A stretch of 12,658 nucleotides of DNA from Lachnospiraceae bacterium UBA3287 (GTDB lineage Bacteria; Bacillota; Clostridia; Lachnospirales; Lachnospiraceae). The notes below the pieces were generated by a model that did no database searches, was not told the origin of the DNA, and saw nothing but the letters and a program-made list of their open reading frames with translations. The translations under genes were made by a program, and so were the position numbers. This document shows, one piece after another, positions 7,646 through 12,658 of this stretch. Within the stretch, counting starts at the first letter, position 1. The number at the start of each line of letters is the position of its first letter. The stretch is from the NCBI GenBank assembly GCA_002362155.1, contig DETN01000101.1, forward strand, positions 1-12,658. Direction: 5' to 3'.

Positions 7646-8509
7646 TCACGAAAACCACTCTCTGATGGCATCGCCGAATTCTGCAAGCTGATACTCGCCC
7701 AGGGGGCATCTGGCATACTCTTGGGCATAGGAAACGCCGCCATAGAGTTTTCTGACCAGGGGGTTTCCCTGAAAGAGCTTCAGCAGCCCCTCTGCCCCCA
7801 CTTCTTTCTTTCCGGGACAGATGATTCCGGCCATGACGCGCATGATTTCGATAGCGCTTACCGGAGCAGCGTCCTGGGCAGGATAAACGCCGGAGCAGGA
7901 GGAATTTGCCGCCAGCCAGCACAGCTCTGCCAGATTGTCCACAAAGAGCATTCCCTGGCGGCAGTCCTCAAAGGCCCGGGGCAGGACCGGAAGCAGGGAG
8001 GTGATTCTGGCAAATCCGGAGATATAGCCTCCCCTGCAGCCCTTTCCGTAAACATTGGCGGCTCGTATGATCGAAACATGAAATGTATCGTCTTCCAGGC
8101 TCTGCAGCAGCTTCTCCCCCTTAAGCTTGCTGCTGCCGTATCCGGGAGCAGGCCTGAGGGGCGTGCCGGCGTCCACTATGCAGCCGGCAGGCAGCTTTTT
8201 CTCCTGGCCGTATACCGCCATGGTACTGAGAAAGACAAACTGTCCGACGCCTGCCTTCCTGGCTGCCTGTGCGAATTCGAAGGGCTGATCCGCGTTTACC
8301 GCATCATAAATTTCCTCCGGCACCCGGTCCCTGCGGTGGACAACAGCGGCAGCGTAGATCACTGCCCTGTAGGAAGACAGGTCTGCCTGCTTCCACCTGT
8401 CATCCCGCACGCTGATGTAATTCACCCGGACAGGCACGGGTTTTGCTTCGAACCATTCTCCGGTGCGCCGGCCTATATAGCTGTTCTTTCCAACGATCAG
8501 AACTTTCAT
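7646..8509 (-). CDS. NAD-dependent epimerase/dehydratase (extended SDR)
   Basis: A 287-residue extended short-chain dehydrogenase/reductase. It has an N-terminal Rossmann beta-alpha start (MKVLIVGKNSYIG), a LSTMAVYG strand with the catalytic-type Ser at 95, the YxxxK pair as YGSSK (Y124, K128), and RAANVYG (149-155), a typical nucleotide-sugar-enzyme segment. Such enzymes epimerise, dehydrate or reduce UDP- or dTDP-sugars, so a role in making a nucleotide sugar for this polysaccharide is inferred. Two oddities stand out: the cofactor motif is GxxSxxG (G7, S10, G13), lacking the usual middle Gly, and the protein is about 30-50 residues shorter than GalE-type enzymes. The start ATG overlaps the stop of the first operon gene as ATGA. 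The exact reaction cannot be assigned. Confidence 0.85.
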   Translation of the reverse strand: MKVLIVGKNSYIGRRTGEWFEAKPVPVRVNYISVRDDRWKQADLSSYRAVIYAAAVVHRRDRVPEEIYDAVNADQPFEFAQAARKAGVGQFVFLSTMAVYGQEKKLPAGCIVDAGTPLRPAPGYGSSKLKGEKLLQSLEDDTFHVSIIRAANVYGKGCRGGYISGFARITSLLPVLPRAFEDCRQGMLFVDNLAELCWLAANSSCSGVYPAQDAAPVSAIEIMRVMAGIICPGKKEVGAEGLLKLFQGNPLVRKLYGGVSYAQEYARCPLGEYQLAEFGDAIREWFS

Positions 8510-9660
8510 TCCGTGATTCCCATAAGACGCTTTCGGTCTTCCATAATATGACGCATAAATACAGCCTGGTCAAAAGAGTTTCGGGCAAAGGAAACTGCAT
8601 TTTCCGAAAAACGTGCCCGGAGAAGGCTGTCGCTTCCAAGCCTTCGCATCGCGTCTGCCAGCGAGTCCGCGTCGCCCTTCCTTACGATCAGGCCGGTCTC
8701 TCCCTCCCGCATGGCGTCGGTCGGTCCCGGAATATCCGTGACGATGACGGGCAGTCCCATGGCCTCCGCTTCGACCACAACGGCGCCGAAGCCCTCACGG
8801 TAGCTGGGCAGAACGAATACGTCCATTGCAGAAAGATACTGTTCCACCACATCTGTGAATCCGCAGAAGAGTACATGGCTCTCCTGTTCGGCCCACGCAT
8901 AGAGCCCGGCGTCCACAGAGTCCGTTTTCTCCGTAAAGCCCACCAGCATCAGATAGGAATCCGGCATTTCGGAAAGGATCTGTCTGTAGGCCGTAAAGAG
9001 CTCGCTGATGCCCTTGTCGGCGGTAATCCGGCCGATAAAGCCAAAGACGGCCGCATGCTCCGGGATCCGGTACCTGTCCCGGATGGCTCTGCGCCACTCA
9101 TCCCGTCGGGAAATATCGAACTTGTCCAGCTTTACGCCGCAGGCGCTGCCGTTCCAGATCACAGAGCTCTTTTTCTCCGAATAGAGCCCCTCGCTGCGGC
9201 AAAAACGCAGATTTCCGAAACTGTCCGGCTCTATCCAGGTGGAAAGGCGGCAGACGGTCTTTTCGACCATCCTGAAGATCCAGCGCTTAAAGCCGGCAAA
9301 GCCCACATAGACGATCCCCCACTGGCAGTAAAGCCTTACAGGAACGCCCGCAAGAAAGGCGGCCGCAGAAGCGTAAAGAGAGGCATTGGGCGTGGAGTAC
9401 TGGACGAGATCAAACTTTTCGCGCCTGAAGATCTTTCGGAGCTCGTAAATTGCACGCAGGCCGTCGAAGCTCATCCCCCGGTGCATATGCACCCGCAGTA
9501 CGCGGACGCCTTCGGGAATGGGACGCCTGAATTCCTCGTCCATGCCGGTGATGAACGTGATCTCCCAGTCTGTGCCGGCCCTGAGATACTCCGCCGCGGG
9601 GTAGACAAACATTTCAATTGTAAGGGGAATGGTGGTAATAAAACATATTTTCCTGGACAT
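8506..9660 (-). CDS. GT4 family glycosyltransferase, CapM/PglA-like; first gene of the operon
   Basis: A 384-residue GT4 glycosyltransferase whose layout resembles CapM-type enzymes. Visible elements are MSRKICFITT (1-10), FDLVQYSTPNASLYASAAA (83-101), IWNGSACGVKLDKF (168-181, the NGxxxGVDxxxF block), FGFIGRITADKG (206-217) for donor phosphate binding, YLMLVGF (236-242), and the E-x7-E site EGFGAVVVE (289-297) followed by AMGLPVIVTD. Enzymes with this pattern often act early, on the lipid-linked first sugar, but that is family knowledge, not shown here. ATG 9660 fits the family's N-terminus. The ribosome binding site is weak (GGTG five bases upstream), unlike most later genes, which may matter for expression. 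It is the promoter-proximal gene: upstream lie 332 bases without a gene, then the insertion sequence. Confidence 0.9.
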   Translation of the reverse strand: MSRKICFITTIPLTIEMFVYPAAEYLRAGTDWEITFITGMDEEFRRPIPEGVRVLRVHMHRGMSFDGLRAIYELRKIFRREKFDLVQYSTPNASLYASAAAFLAGVPVRLYCQWGIVYVGFAGFKRWIFRMVEKTVCRLSTWIEPDSFGNLRFCRSEGLYSEKKSSVIWNGSACGVKLDKFDISRRDEWRRAIRDRYRIPEHAAVFGFIGRITADKGISELFTAYRQILSEMPDSYLMLVGFTEKTDSVDAGLYAWAEQESHVLFCGFTDVVEQYLSAMDVFVLPSYREGFGAVVVEAEAMGLPVIVTDIPGPTDAMREGETGLIVRKGDADSLADAMRRLGSDSLLRARFSENAVSFARNSFDQAVFMRHIMEDRKRLMGITE

Positions 9661-9706
9661 AATTACACCGTCTTACTGGAGGCTTTGTCTTTTCTGCCTT
9701 TGGAGC

Positions 9707-9742
9707 ACCGGGAGAATGCGCATAAAGACGCGGCTCACCGGT
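9707..9742 (-). promoter_or_regulatory. Leader-RNA hairpin before the first operon gene
   Basis: On the minus strand the RNA can fold ACCGG with CCGGU, then a bulged U, GAG with CUC, an asymmetric internal loop (C opposite CAUU), and CGCGU with AUGCG (one G-U pair) closed by a CUUU loop. It is not followed by a U-run, so it is not a simple terminator. It lies about 46 bases before the start codon of the first glycosyltransferase gene and inside the leader predicted from the extended -10 at 9783-9791. Function is unknown. Confidence 0.45.
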
Positions 9743-9782
9743 CATTTACAAAAAGGAAGATGCAGCTAACGGATGCAAAGAC

Positions 9783-9791
9783 ATTATAACA
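9783..9791 (-). promoter_or_regulatory. Extended -10 promoter candidate for the polysaccharide operon
   Basis: The minus strand reads TGTTATAAT, a perfect TATAAT with the extended TGn element. No good -35 box sits 16-18 bases upstream (TGCGTT there), which is tolerated by extended -10 promoters. Transcription would begin near 9776 and leave a leader of about 116 bases containing the hairpin at 9707-9742. Confidence 0.5.
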
Positions 9792-9837
9792 TCTGGCCGC
9801 TGCAGAACGCATTGTGGAAACTTATGAGTGTTTTCTT

Positions 9838-9867
9838 TGTATATCTTAAATATTTGTTAATTTGCAA
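9838..9867 (-). promoter_or_regulatory. Second promoter candidate for the polysaccharide operon
   Basis: On the minus strand TTGCAA (9867-9862) is followed after 18 bases by TATACA (9843-9838), each four of six matches to the sigma-A boxes, in the most AT-rich part of the intergenic region. It is weaker evidence than the extended -10 site nearer the gene. Confidence 0.3.
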
Positions 9868-9984
9868 CATTTTATGTCCAAAAACCGTCCGTCTATTTTC
9901 TCTCCTTCCGCTTCCTGAAAGGAAAACACCGGCAGGAAAAGTCTACGTATAAATACATGCAGGATTTCCCAAGGCTTTTTGTAT

Positions 9985-9992
9985 AATACAAA
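9985..9992. repeat. Left target-site duplication of the insertion sequence
   Basis: AATACAAA directly precedes the left inverted repeat and recurs directly after the right one at 11095-11102. Flanking A and T runs leave a one-base uncertainty in where the duplication starts. Confidence 0.75.
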
Positions 9993-10018
9993 AAATCGTT
10001 ACTTGCAAACGGGTGGTA
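9993..10018 (+). repeat. Left terminal inverted repeat
   Basis: The repeat reads AAATCGTTACTTGCA, then A, then ACGGGTGGTA. It matches the right end read inward with a single mismatch (A versus T). The TTGCAA inside it also serves as the -35 box of the transposase promoter. Confidence 0.85.
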
Positions 10019-10031
10019 GCAACCATATAAT
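10003..10031 (+). promoter_or_regulatory. Transposase promoter with -35 inside the left inverted repeat
   Basis: TTGCAA (10003-10008) and a perfect TATAAT (10026-10031) are separated by exactly 17 bases. Transcription would start near 10038, just before the GGAGG ribosome binding site at 10042-10046 and the ATG at 10053. Confidence 0.7.
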
Positions 10032-10052
10032 CAGTCCGAATGGAGGATTTAT

Positions 10053-11063
10053 ATGGTACGTAAAACCAGACAATCTCGGCGCAAAACATCTTGGGACAAT
10101 ACCAACATGACACCCACACAGCAATTTATACATGATCAGCATAAAATACATTATGACCAGCGGCATCCTTCGATTGAAGAAGCAGGTGAAGCAGGATTAA
10201 TTAATTCTCATGTGCCATCATGTTGTCCTTACTGCAAGTCATCATCCTTTACGAAGTTTGGACTTGATAGTAATGGTATTCAACGCTACAGGTGTAGTTC
10301 ATGCGGACAACGATTCAAGCCTACGACGGGAACGATATTCGATTCAAGACGAATCCCTATAAGTGAATGGATTGAGTACTGCACAAACATATTCAGGTAC
10401 GTTAGCTTAAATGCTGACTCCTGGAATAATAATAAAAATGCATTATCTACTTCGAAATATTGGCTTGAAAAGCTGTTTCTGACGCTACAAGGCTCACAGG
10501 ATTCCATTGTTTTGTCCGATACGGTGTGGCTTGATGAGACTTATTACACTGTTATTATGAAGGATCGACAGCACCACGAAGATGGAACTCTTCTCAAAGG
10601 GCTGTCACGTAATCAGATTTGTATAGGAGTTGCAACTGATAAAAAGCATACTATCTGCTTTATTGAAGGATATGGTAAACCGTCTCAGAAGAGCAGTTAC
10701 GAAACCTTCAAAGACCATATAGCTGAAGGATCAGTACTCATTCATGATAAGGAGACGACCCACAGGAAACTGGTACAGCACTTATCGCTGAAAAGCAAGA
10801 CATACTCATCAAAAGATCTTAAGGGATTAACTGACAGTGAAAATCCGTTAGAACCGGTTAATCGTATTCACAGCCTCCTGAAAATGTTCCTTAATGCTCA
10901 TAGTGGTTTTAATAGGGATGATCTCCAAGGGTACCTGGACCTATATGCATTTGTCGTCAATCCACCATCTGATTACTTGGAAAAAGTGGAGAAATTGATA
11001 AATTTGGTTTTTGAAAATCCTAAATCGCTACGATACAGGGAACAATTTGGTGAAAAAACGTGA
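10053..11063 (+). CDS. Transposase, IS1595-like (ISXO2-type DDE/DDN domain)
   Basis: The 336-residue transposase cuts and rejoins the ends of its own element. An N-terminal zinc ribbon, C58-x2-C61 and C81-x2-C84 (CPYC ... RYRCSSCGQRF), precedes the catalytic domain. Candidate catalytic residues are D161 (VWLDETYY), D232 (LIHDKE), N270 and K277 (EPVNRIHSLLKMFL), which fits the DDNK arrangement seen in part of the IS1595 family. The following AHSGFNRDDLQGYLDLY stretch resembles the family C-terminus. A GGAGG six bases before the ATG supports the start. The stop codon lies five bases from the right inverted repeat. The frame is intact and codon use is AT-rich, unlike the neighbours. The family call is by pattern; the zinc ribbon plus DDE layout is firm. 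Confidence 0.85.
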   Translation: MVRKTRQSRRKTSWDNTNMTPTQQFIHDQHKIHYDQRHPSIEEAGEAGLINSHVPSCCPYCKSSSFTKFGLDSNGIQRYRCSSCGQRFKPTTGTIFDSRRIPISEWIEYCTNIFRYVSLNADSWNNNKNALSTSKYWLEKLFLTLQGSQDSIVLSDTVWLDETYYTVIMKDRQHHEDGTLLKGLSRNQICIGVATDKKHTICFIEGYGKPSQKSSYETFKDHIAEGSVLIHDKETTHRKLVQHLSLKSKTYSSKDLKGLTDSENPLEPVNRIHSLLKMFLNAHSGFNRDDLQGYLDLYAFVVNPPSDYLEKVEKLINLVFENPKSLRYREQFGEKT

Positions 11064-11067
11064 TTTT

Positions 11068-11094
11068 TACCACCCGTATGCAAGTAACGATTTT
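11068..11094 (-). repeat. Right terminal inverted repeat
   Basis: Read on the minus strand it gives AAAATCGTTACTTGCA, then T, then ACGGGTGGTA, matching the left end except for one base. It begins five bases after the transposase stop codon. Confidence 0.85.
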
Positions 11095-11102
11095 AATACA
11101 AA
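11095..11102. repeat. Right target-site duplication of the insertion sequence
   Basis: This second copy of AATACAAA directly follows the right inverted repeat. On the minus strand it forms part of the T-rich tail of the intrinsic terminator at 11100-11137. Confidence 0.75.
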
Positions 11103-11137
11103 AACTCCAGAGGCGATGCCAGTACTACCTCGGGAGT
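11100..11137 (-). terminator. Intrinsic terminator of the two-gene membrane-protein unit
   Basis: On the minus strand ACTCCCGAGG pairs with CCTCTGGAGT (nine pairs, one mismatch) around a 14-base loop, directly followed by TTTTTGTATT. It lies 26 bases beyond the stop codon of the Ig-like protein gene, in the correct orientation. The insertion sequence begins right at the end of the T-tract. Confidence 0.85.
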
Positions 11138-11163
11138 CAATCGTTTTTCTTTCCAATTTACCG

Positions 11164-11979
11164 TCACTGCCCTGCTTCTTCCACATGAACCGTCATATTC
11201 CGGAATGCGGAAGAGCCGTTGACCCTGCTGTAAATATAAAAGGTGATTTCATAATCGCCCGGCAGATCCGTATTCAGACTGCCGTCTCTGGCGACAAATT
11301 CCGTAAGGACCGTGCCGTCCACATCCATACAGATGAGAATGTTGCGGGAAGGATCATAGTCCGTGCCTGCGGTTATGGTCACTTCTTCTTCTCTGAAGGC
11401 GAGAAAAGGCGCCGTCAGATCCACCCGCATATCGGCGGATGGTCCCCGCTCGATCTGTCCGTTTTCGCTCTGTACCGAGAAGACAGCCGTGAAATGTCCG
11501 GGATCTTCTATATCCGCCGCCAGTTCGCAGAAGATCCGGTCGGAGCAGTCTTCCCCCCGGCCGTTGTAGGCTCTGAGCACGCCCGCCTCCGTAAGGACCC
11601 TGGACAGATCATACAGGTCGTCCTCTGTTATTTCGGGAAGGGGCTCGGAAAGCTCAATAGAAACGTCGTCCTCCCTTGCTTCGGATGCGGCATCCGGGCT
11701 TTTCCCTTCTGCTCCTTCCGTCGTTTCCTCCCCTTCTTCTGCAGGCTCTGCGGCTTCTGCAGGAGCTTTCTGCTCCTGCTCTTCCTCCTCCGGCACCAGG
11801 GCGGCTTCCTCTTCCTGCGTATCTTCATTCATCCGCAGGAAAAATTCGGCCAGCCTTCCGGCATCCGGCAGACGGAACCCTGTGAACGGTTCCACAGGAA
11901 GGATTCCCATATAGATCAGTACGGCAAAAACATGCACAATAAGGACCAGTACGGCCAGTGCTTTGAAAAACTTTTTCAT
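11164..11979 (-). CDS. Membrane-anchored acidic protein with possible C-terminal Ig-like domain
   Basis: A 271-residue protein with no recognised name. MKKFF is followed by a hydrophobic helix (7-24) without a clear cleavage or lipobox site, so it is probably an N-terminal anchor with the rest outside the cell. Residues 51-105 form a Glu/Ala/Pro-rich acidic linker. Residues 106-180 include a small region with C145 and C151. Residues 187-266 look like a beta-sandwich repeat of the DUF5011/HYR Ig-like type: LTAPFLAF, VTITAGTDYDP, DVDGTV, LPGDYEITFYIYS, then a closing TVHV strand. A GGAG four bases before the ATG supports the start. It follows the SH3b protein gene by 37 bases, shares that protein's N-terminal style, and is closed by the terminator downstream. 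A cell-wall-related or sensing role is possible but not shown. Confidence 0.65.
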   Translation of the reverse strand: MKKFFKALAVLVLIVHVFAVLIYMGILPVEPFTGFRLPDAGRLAEFFLRMNEDTQEEEAALVPEEEEQEQKAPAEAAEPAEEGEETTEGAEGKSPDAASEAREDDVSIELSEPLPEITEDDLYDLSRVLTEAGVLRAYNGRGEDCSDRIFCELAADIEDPGHFTAVFSVQSENGQIERGPSADMRVDLTAPFLAFREEEVTITAGTDYDPSRNILICMDVDGTVLTEFVARDGSLNTDLPGDYEITFYIYSRVNGSSAFRNMTVHVEEAGQ

Positions 11980-12016
11980 GATACTCCAGACGATTTTCCC
12001 CAGTATGCCTCCGGGG

Positions 12017-12556
12017 TCAGTATGCCGCCTCGCTCTGCAGCATACCTTCCGGCAGCAGTATCTGTGTTTCGAATATATAACCTTCCGTGCCGTCCTCCGC
12101 CAGGATCGGATACCATCCCATGTCAGGTTCTCCTGTCAGGGTCAGAACCGTATCATAGGGATAGGACGCCACCACATCATAGTCCGGACCGGGGCCCGAA
12201 CGCACATTGGAACCGTATTCGGATATGATCCTGCACTGGAGAAGTTCAGGTTCTTCTTCCGTCTCTGTTTCACCAGCCGTTTCGGTCTCTCCGGCTTCTC
12301 CGGTTTCCATTGCTGTTTCAGCTTCTTCCGGCTCTTTCACAGTCTCCGGTTCCGTTTCAGGCTCTTTCTCTTGTGTCTCTTCAGGAAGGACCGCCGTTTC
12401 AGGTGCGGCATCCTCTCCGGCATTTTCTTCCTTTTCCGTCTCATTCCTTATGAAGGGAATGGGAAGATTCTCCGGAATCACGCCGTCATAGACAAACAGA
12501 ATCGCAAGATTGGCGATGGCTGCGACAAGGATCAGATATTTAAAAAAGCGGCTCAT
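12017..12556 (-). CDS. Membrane-anchored acidic protein with C-terminal SH3b-like domain
   Basis: A 179-residue protein. MSRFFKY and a hydrophobic helix (about 7-23) form an N-terminal anchor. Residues 38-104 are a low-complexity Glu/Thr/Pro linker built from loose ETE/GET units. Residues 107-168 form a bacterial SH3 domain (SH3_3 type) with the diagnostic SNVRSGPGPDYDVVASYPYD start, GWYPI core and EGYIF end. SH3b domains commonly bind peptidoglycan peptides or other wall components, so a wall-facing role is inferred. ATG 12556 is preferred over a TTG at 12565 because GGAG lies about 11 bases before the ATG but only two or three before the TTG. It is the first gene of a two-gene unit with its own promoter candidate. 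No enzymatic domain is attached, unlike SH3b hydrolases. Confidence 0.75.
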   Translation of the reverse strand: MSRFFKYLILVAAIANLAILFVYDGVIPENLPIPFIRNETEKEENAGEDAAPETAVLPEETQEKEPETEPETVKEPEEAETAMETGEAGETETAGETETEEEPELLQCRIISEYGSNVRSGPGPDYDVVASYPYDTVLTLTGEPDMGWYPILAEDGTEGYIFETQILLPEGMLQSEAAY

Positions 12557-12610
12557 AGATAGCAATTCTCCAGTACAGTAAACGACGCCATTGTAACTAT
12601 CAGCACCTAT

Positions 12611-12639
12611 AAGATATCAGTAGTCAGACAATCTTGCAA
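12611..12639 (-). promoter_or_regulatory. Promoter candidate of the SH3b/Ig-like gene pair
   Basis: On the minus strand TTGCAA (12639-12634), a 17-base spacer, and TATCTT (12616-12611) preceded by TGA give a -35 and an extended -10 element (TGnTATCTT). The predicted start near 12604 leaves a leader of about 48 bases before ATG 12556. Confidence 0.5.
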
Positions 12640-12658
12640 GTATCGAGGTGAATTGAAA

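Larger units (their letters stand above)
1..9660 (-). other. Polysaccharide biosynthesis operon (nine genes, continues left)
   Basis: All nine genes lie on the minus strand with short gaps (41-54 bases at three or fewer junctions) or overlaps. ATGA overlaps occur at 8506-8509, 6080-6083 and 3760-3763, a TTGA overlap at 6364-6367, and a TGATG junction at 4861-4865. I see no terminator or obvious promoter inside, so one long transcript of more than 9.6 kb is likely. The set of four GT-B glycosyltransferases, one SDR epimerase, a flippase and a Wzy-like protein defines a Wzx/Wzy-type pathway. No initiating sugar-phosphate transferase is present in the window. Confidence 0.85.
9661..9992. other. 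Gene-free regulatory region upstream of the polysaccharide operon
   Basis: These 332 bases hold no convincing gene. The part nearest the operon (9661-9800) keeps host-like composition. Bases 9820-9890 are strongly AT-rich, as expected for a promoter region. Two minus-strand promoter candidates and one leader hairpin are listed separately. Bases 9895-9975 show no structure I can name apart from a weak six-base inverted repeat around TTCCTG/CAGGAA near 9913-9939. Confidence 0.6.
9993..11094 (+). mobile_element. Complete IS1595-like insertion sequence
   Basis: A single transposase gene is bounded by inverted repeats and by an 8-base direct duplication (AATACAAA at 9985-9992 and 11095-11102; a one-base shift to TAATACAA fits equally well because of flanking A/T). 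The element is about 1102 bp long. Eight-base duplications and a single ISXO2-like transposase are features of the IS1595 family. The element is clearly AT-richer than the genes around it, a sign of recent arrival. It has no passenger gene. The open reading frame is intact, so it may be active. It sits between two minus-strand transcription units and disrupts no gene. Confidence 0.85.

Noticed and set aside
7600..7743. N-terminal extension of the glycosyltransferase gene to 7743
   Set aside because: The extension would overlap the epimerase gene by about 100 bases and lacks family similarity. ATG 7599 has a good ribosome binding site.
9614..9745. 43-codon minus-strand leader ORF starting MTGEPRLYAHSPG, overlapping the first glycosyltransferase start
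   Set aside because: It has no ribosome binding site and no hydrophobic or peptide-precursor character, and its start lies in the leader hairpin region.
9661..9776. Possible c-di-GMP (GEMM) riboswitch, suggested by GACAAAGCCTCC in the leader
   Set aside because: Only a short stretch resembles the conserved core. The paired helices and tetraloop/receptor expected for GEMM could not be laid out.
8443..9789. 448-codon plus-strand open frame opposite the first glycosyltransferase
   Set aside because: It lies antisense to a clear GT4 gene with conserved motifs, and its product shows no domain. Long antisense frames are common in GC-rich genes with biased third positions.
11011..12228. 405-codon plus-strand open frame running out of the insertion sequence across the Ig-like gene
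   Set aside because: It crosses the inverted repeat and the target duplication, lies antisense to two better-supported genes, and consists of low-complexity Cys/Phe/Arg-rich residues mirrored from the acidic linkers.
12640..12658. Possible ribosome binding site of a divergent plus-strand gene (GAGGTG before ATTGAAA)
   Set aside because: The window ends before any codon run can be seen.

Overview
The window holds a long, tightly packed minus-strand operon for a cell-surface polysaccharide (capsule, exopolysaccharide or O-antigen-like). Upstream of it lie an intact insertion sequence and a second, two-gene minus-strand unit encoding membrane-anchored extracytoplasmic proteins. Strong AGGAGG-type ribosome binding sites, GTG/TTG start options, GC-rich host genes, an EpsF/CapM-like glycosyltransferase set and Glu/Pro/Thr-rich membrane-anchored proteins suggest a GC-rich member of the Clostridia, perhaps Lachnospiraceae. 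This assignment is an inference from style, not from a marker gene.

Layout, in the direction of minus-strand transcription (right to left). (a) 12556-11164: two single-pass membrane proteins with related N-terminal anchors and acidic linkers, one ending in an SH3b-like domain and the other in a possible Ig-like domain. A plausible promoter lies at 12611-12639, and a clear intrinsic terminator at 11100-11137 closes the unit. (b) 11094-9993: an IS1595-like insertion sequence of about 1.1 kb on the plus strand, with 26-27 bp terminal inverted repeats and an 8 bp target duplication. It sits exactly in the T-tract of that terminator and is visibly AT-richer than its surroundings. (c) 9992-9661: a gene-free regulatory stretch with an extended -10 promoter candidate and a leader hairpin. 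(d) 9660 to beyond base 1: nine consecutive genes, in order GT4 glycosyltransferase, NAD-dependent epimerase/dehydratase, GT4, PqqD-like protein, nucleotidyltransferase-fold protein (NTP_transf_5 type), GT4, atypical GT4-like glycosyltransferase, Wzx-type flippase, Wzy/O-antigen ligase-type membrane protein (cut by the window edge).

The operon reads as a Wzx/Wzy-type pathway. Cytoplasmic glycosyltransferases and a sugar-nucleotide-modifying enzyme build a lipid-linked repeat unit, the flippase exports it, and the multi-pass Wzy-like protein polymerises or ligates it. No priming (undecaprenyl-phosphate) glycosyltransferase and no chain-length or tyrosine-kinase regulator is seen, so the locus probably continues to the left or those functions lie elsewhere. 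The unexpected part is the PqqD-like/nucleotidyltransferase pair embedded, with 4-base stop-start overlaps, in the middle of the glycosyltransferase genes. PqqD-like domains normally bind peptides for RiPP modification, yet no RiPP precursor or radical SAM enzyme is visible. This pair is the best candidate here for an undescribed function.
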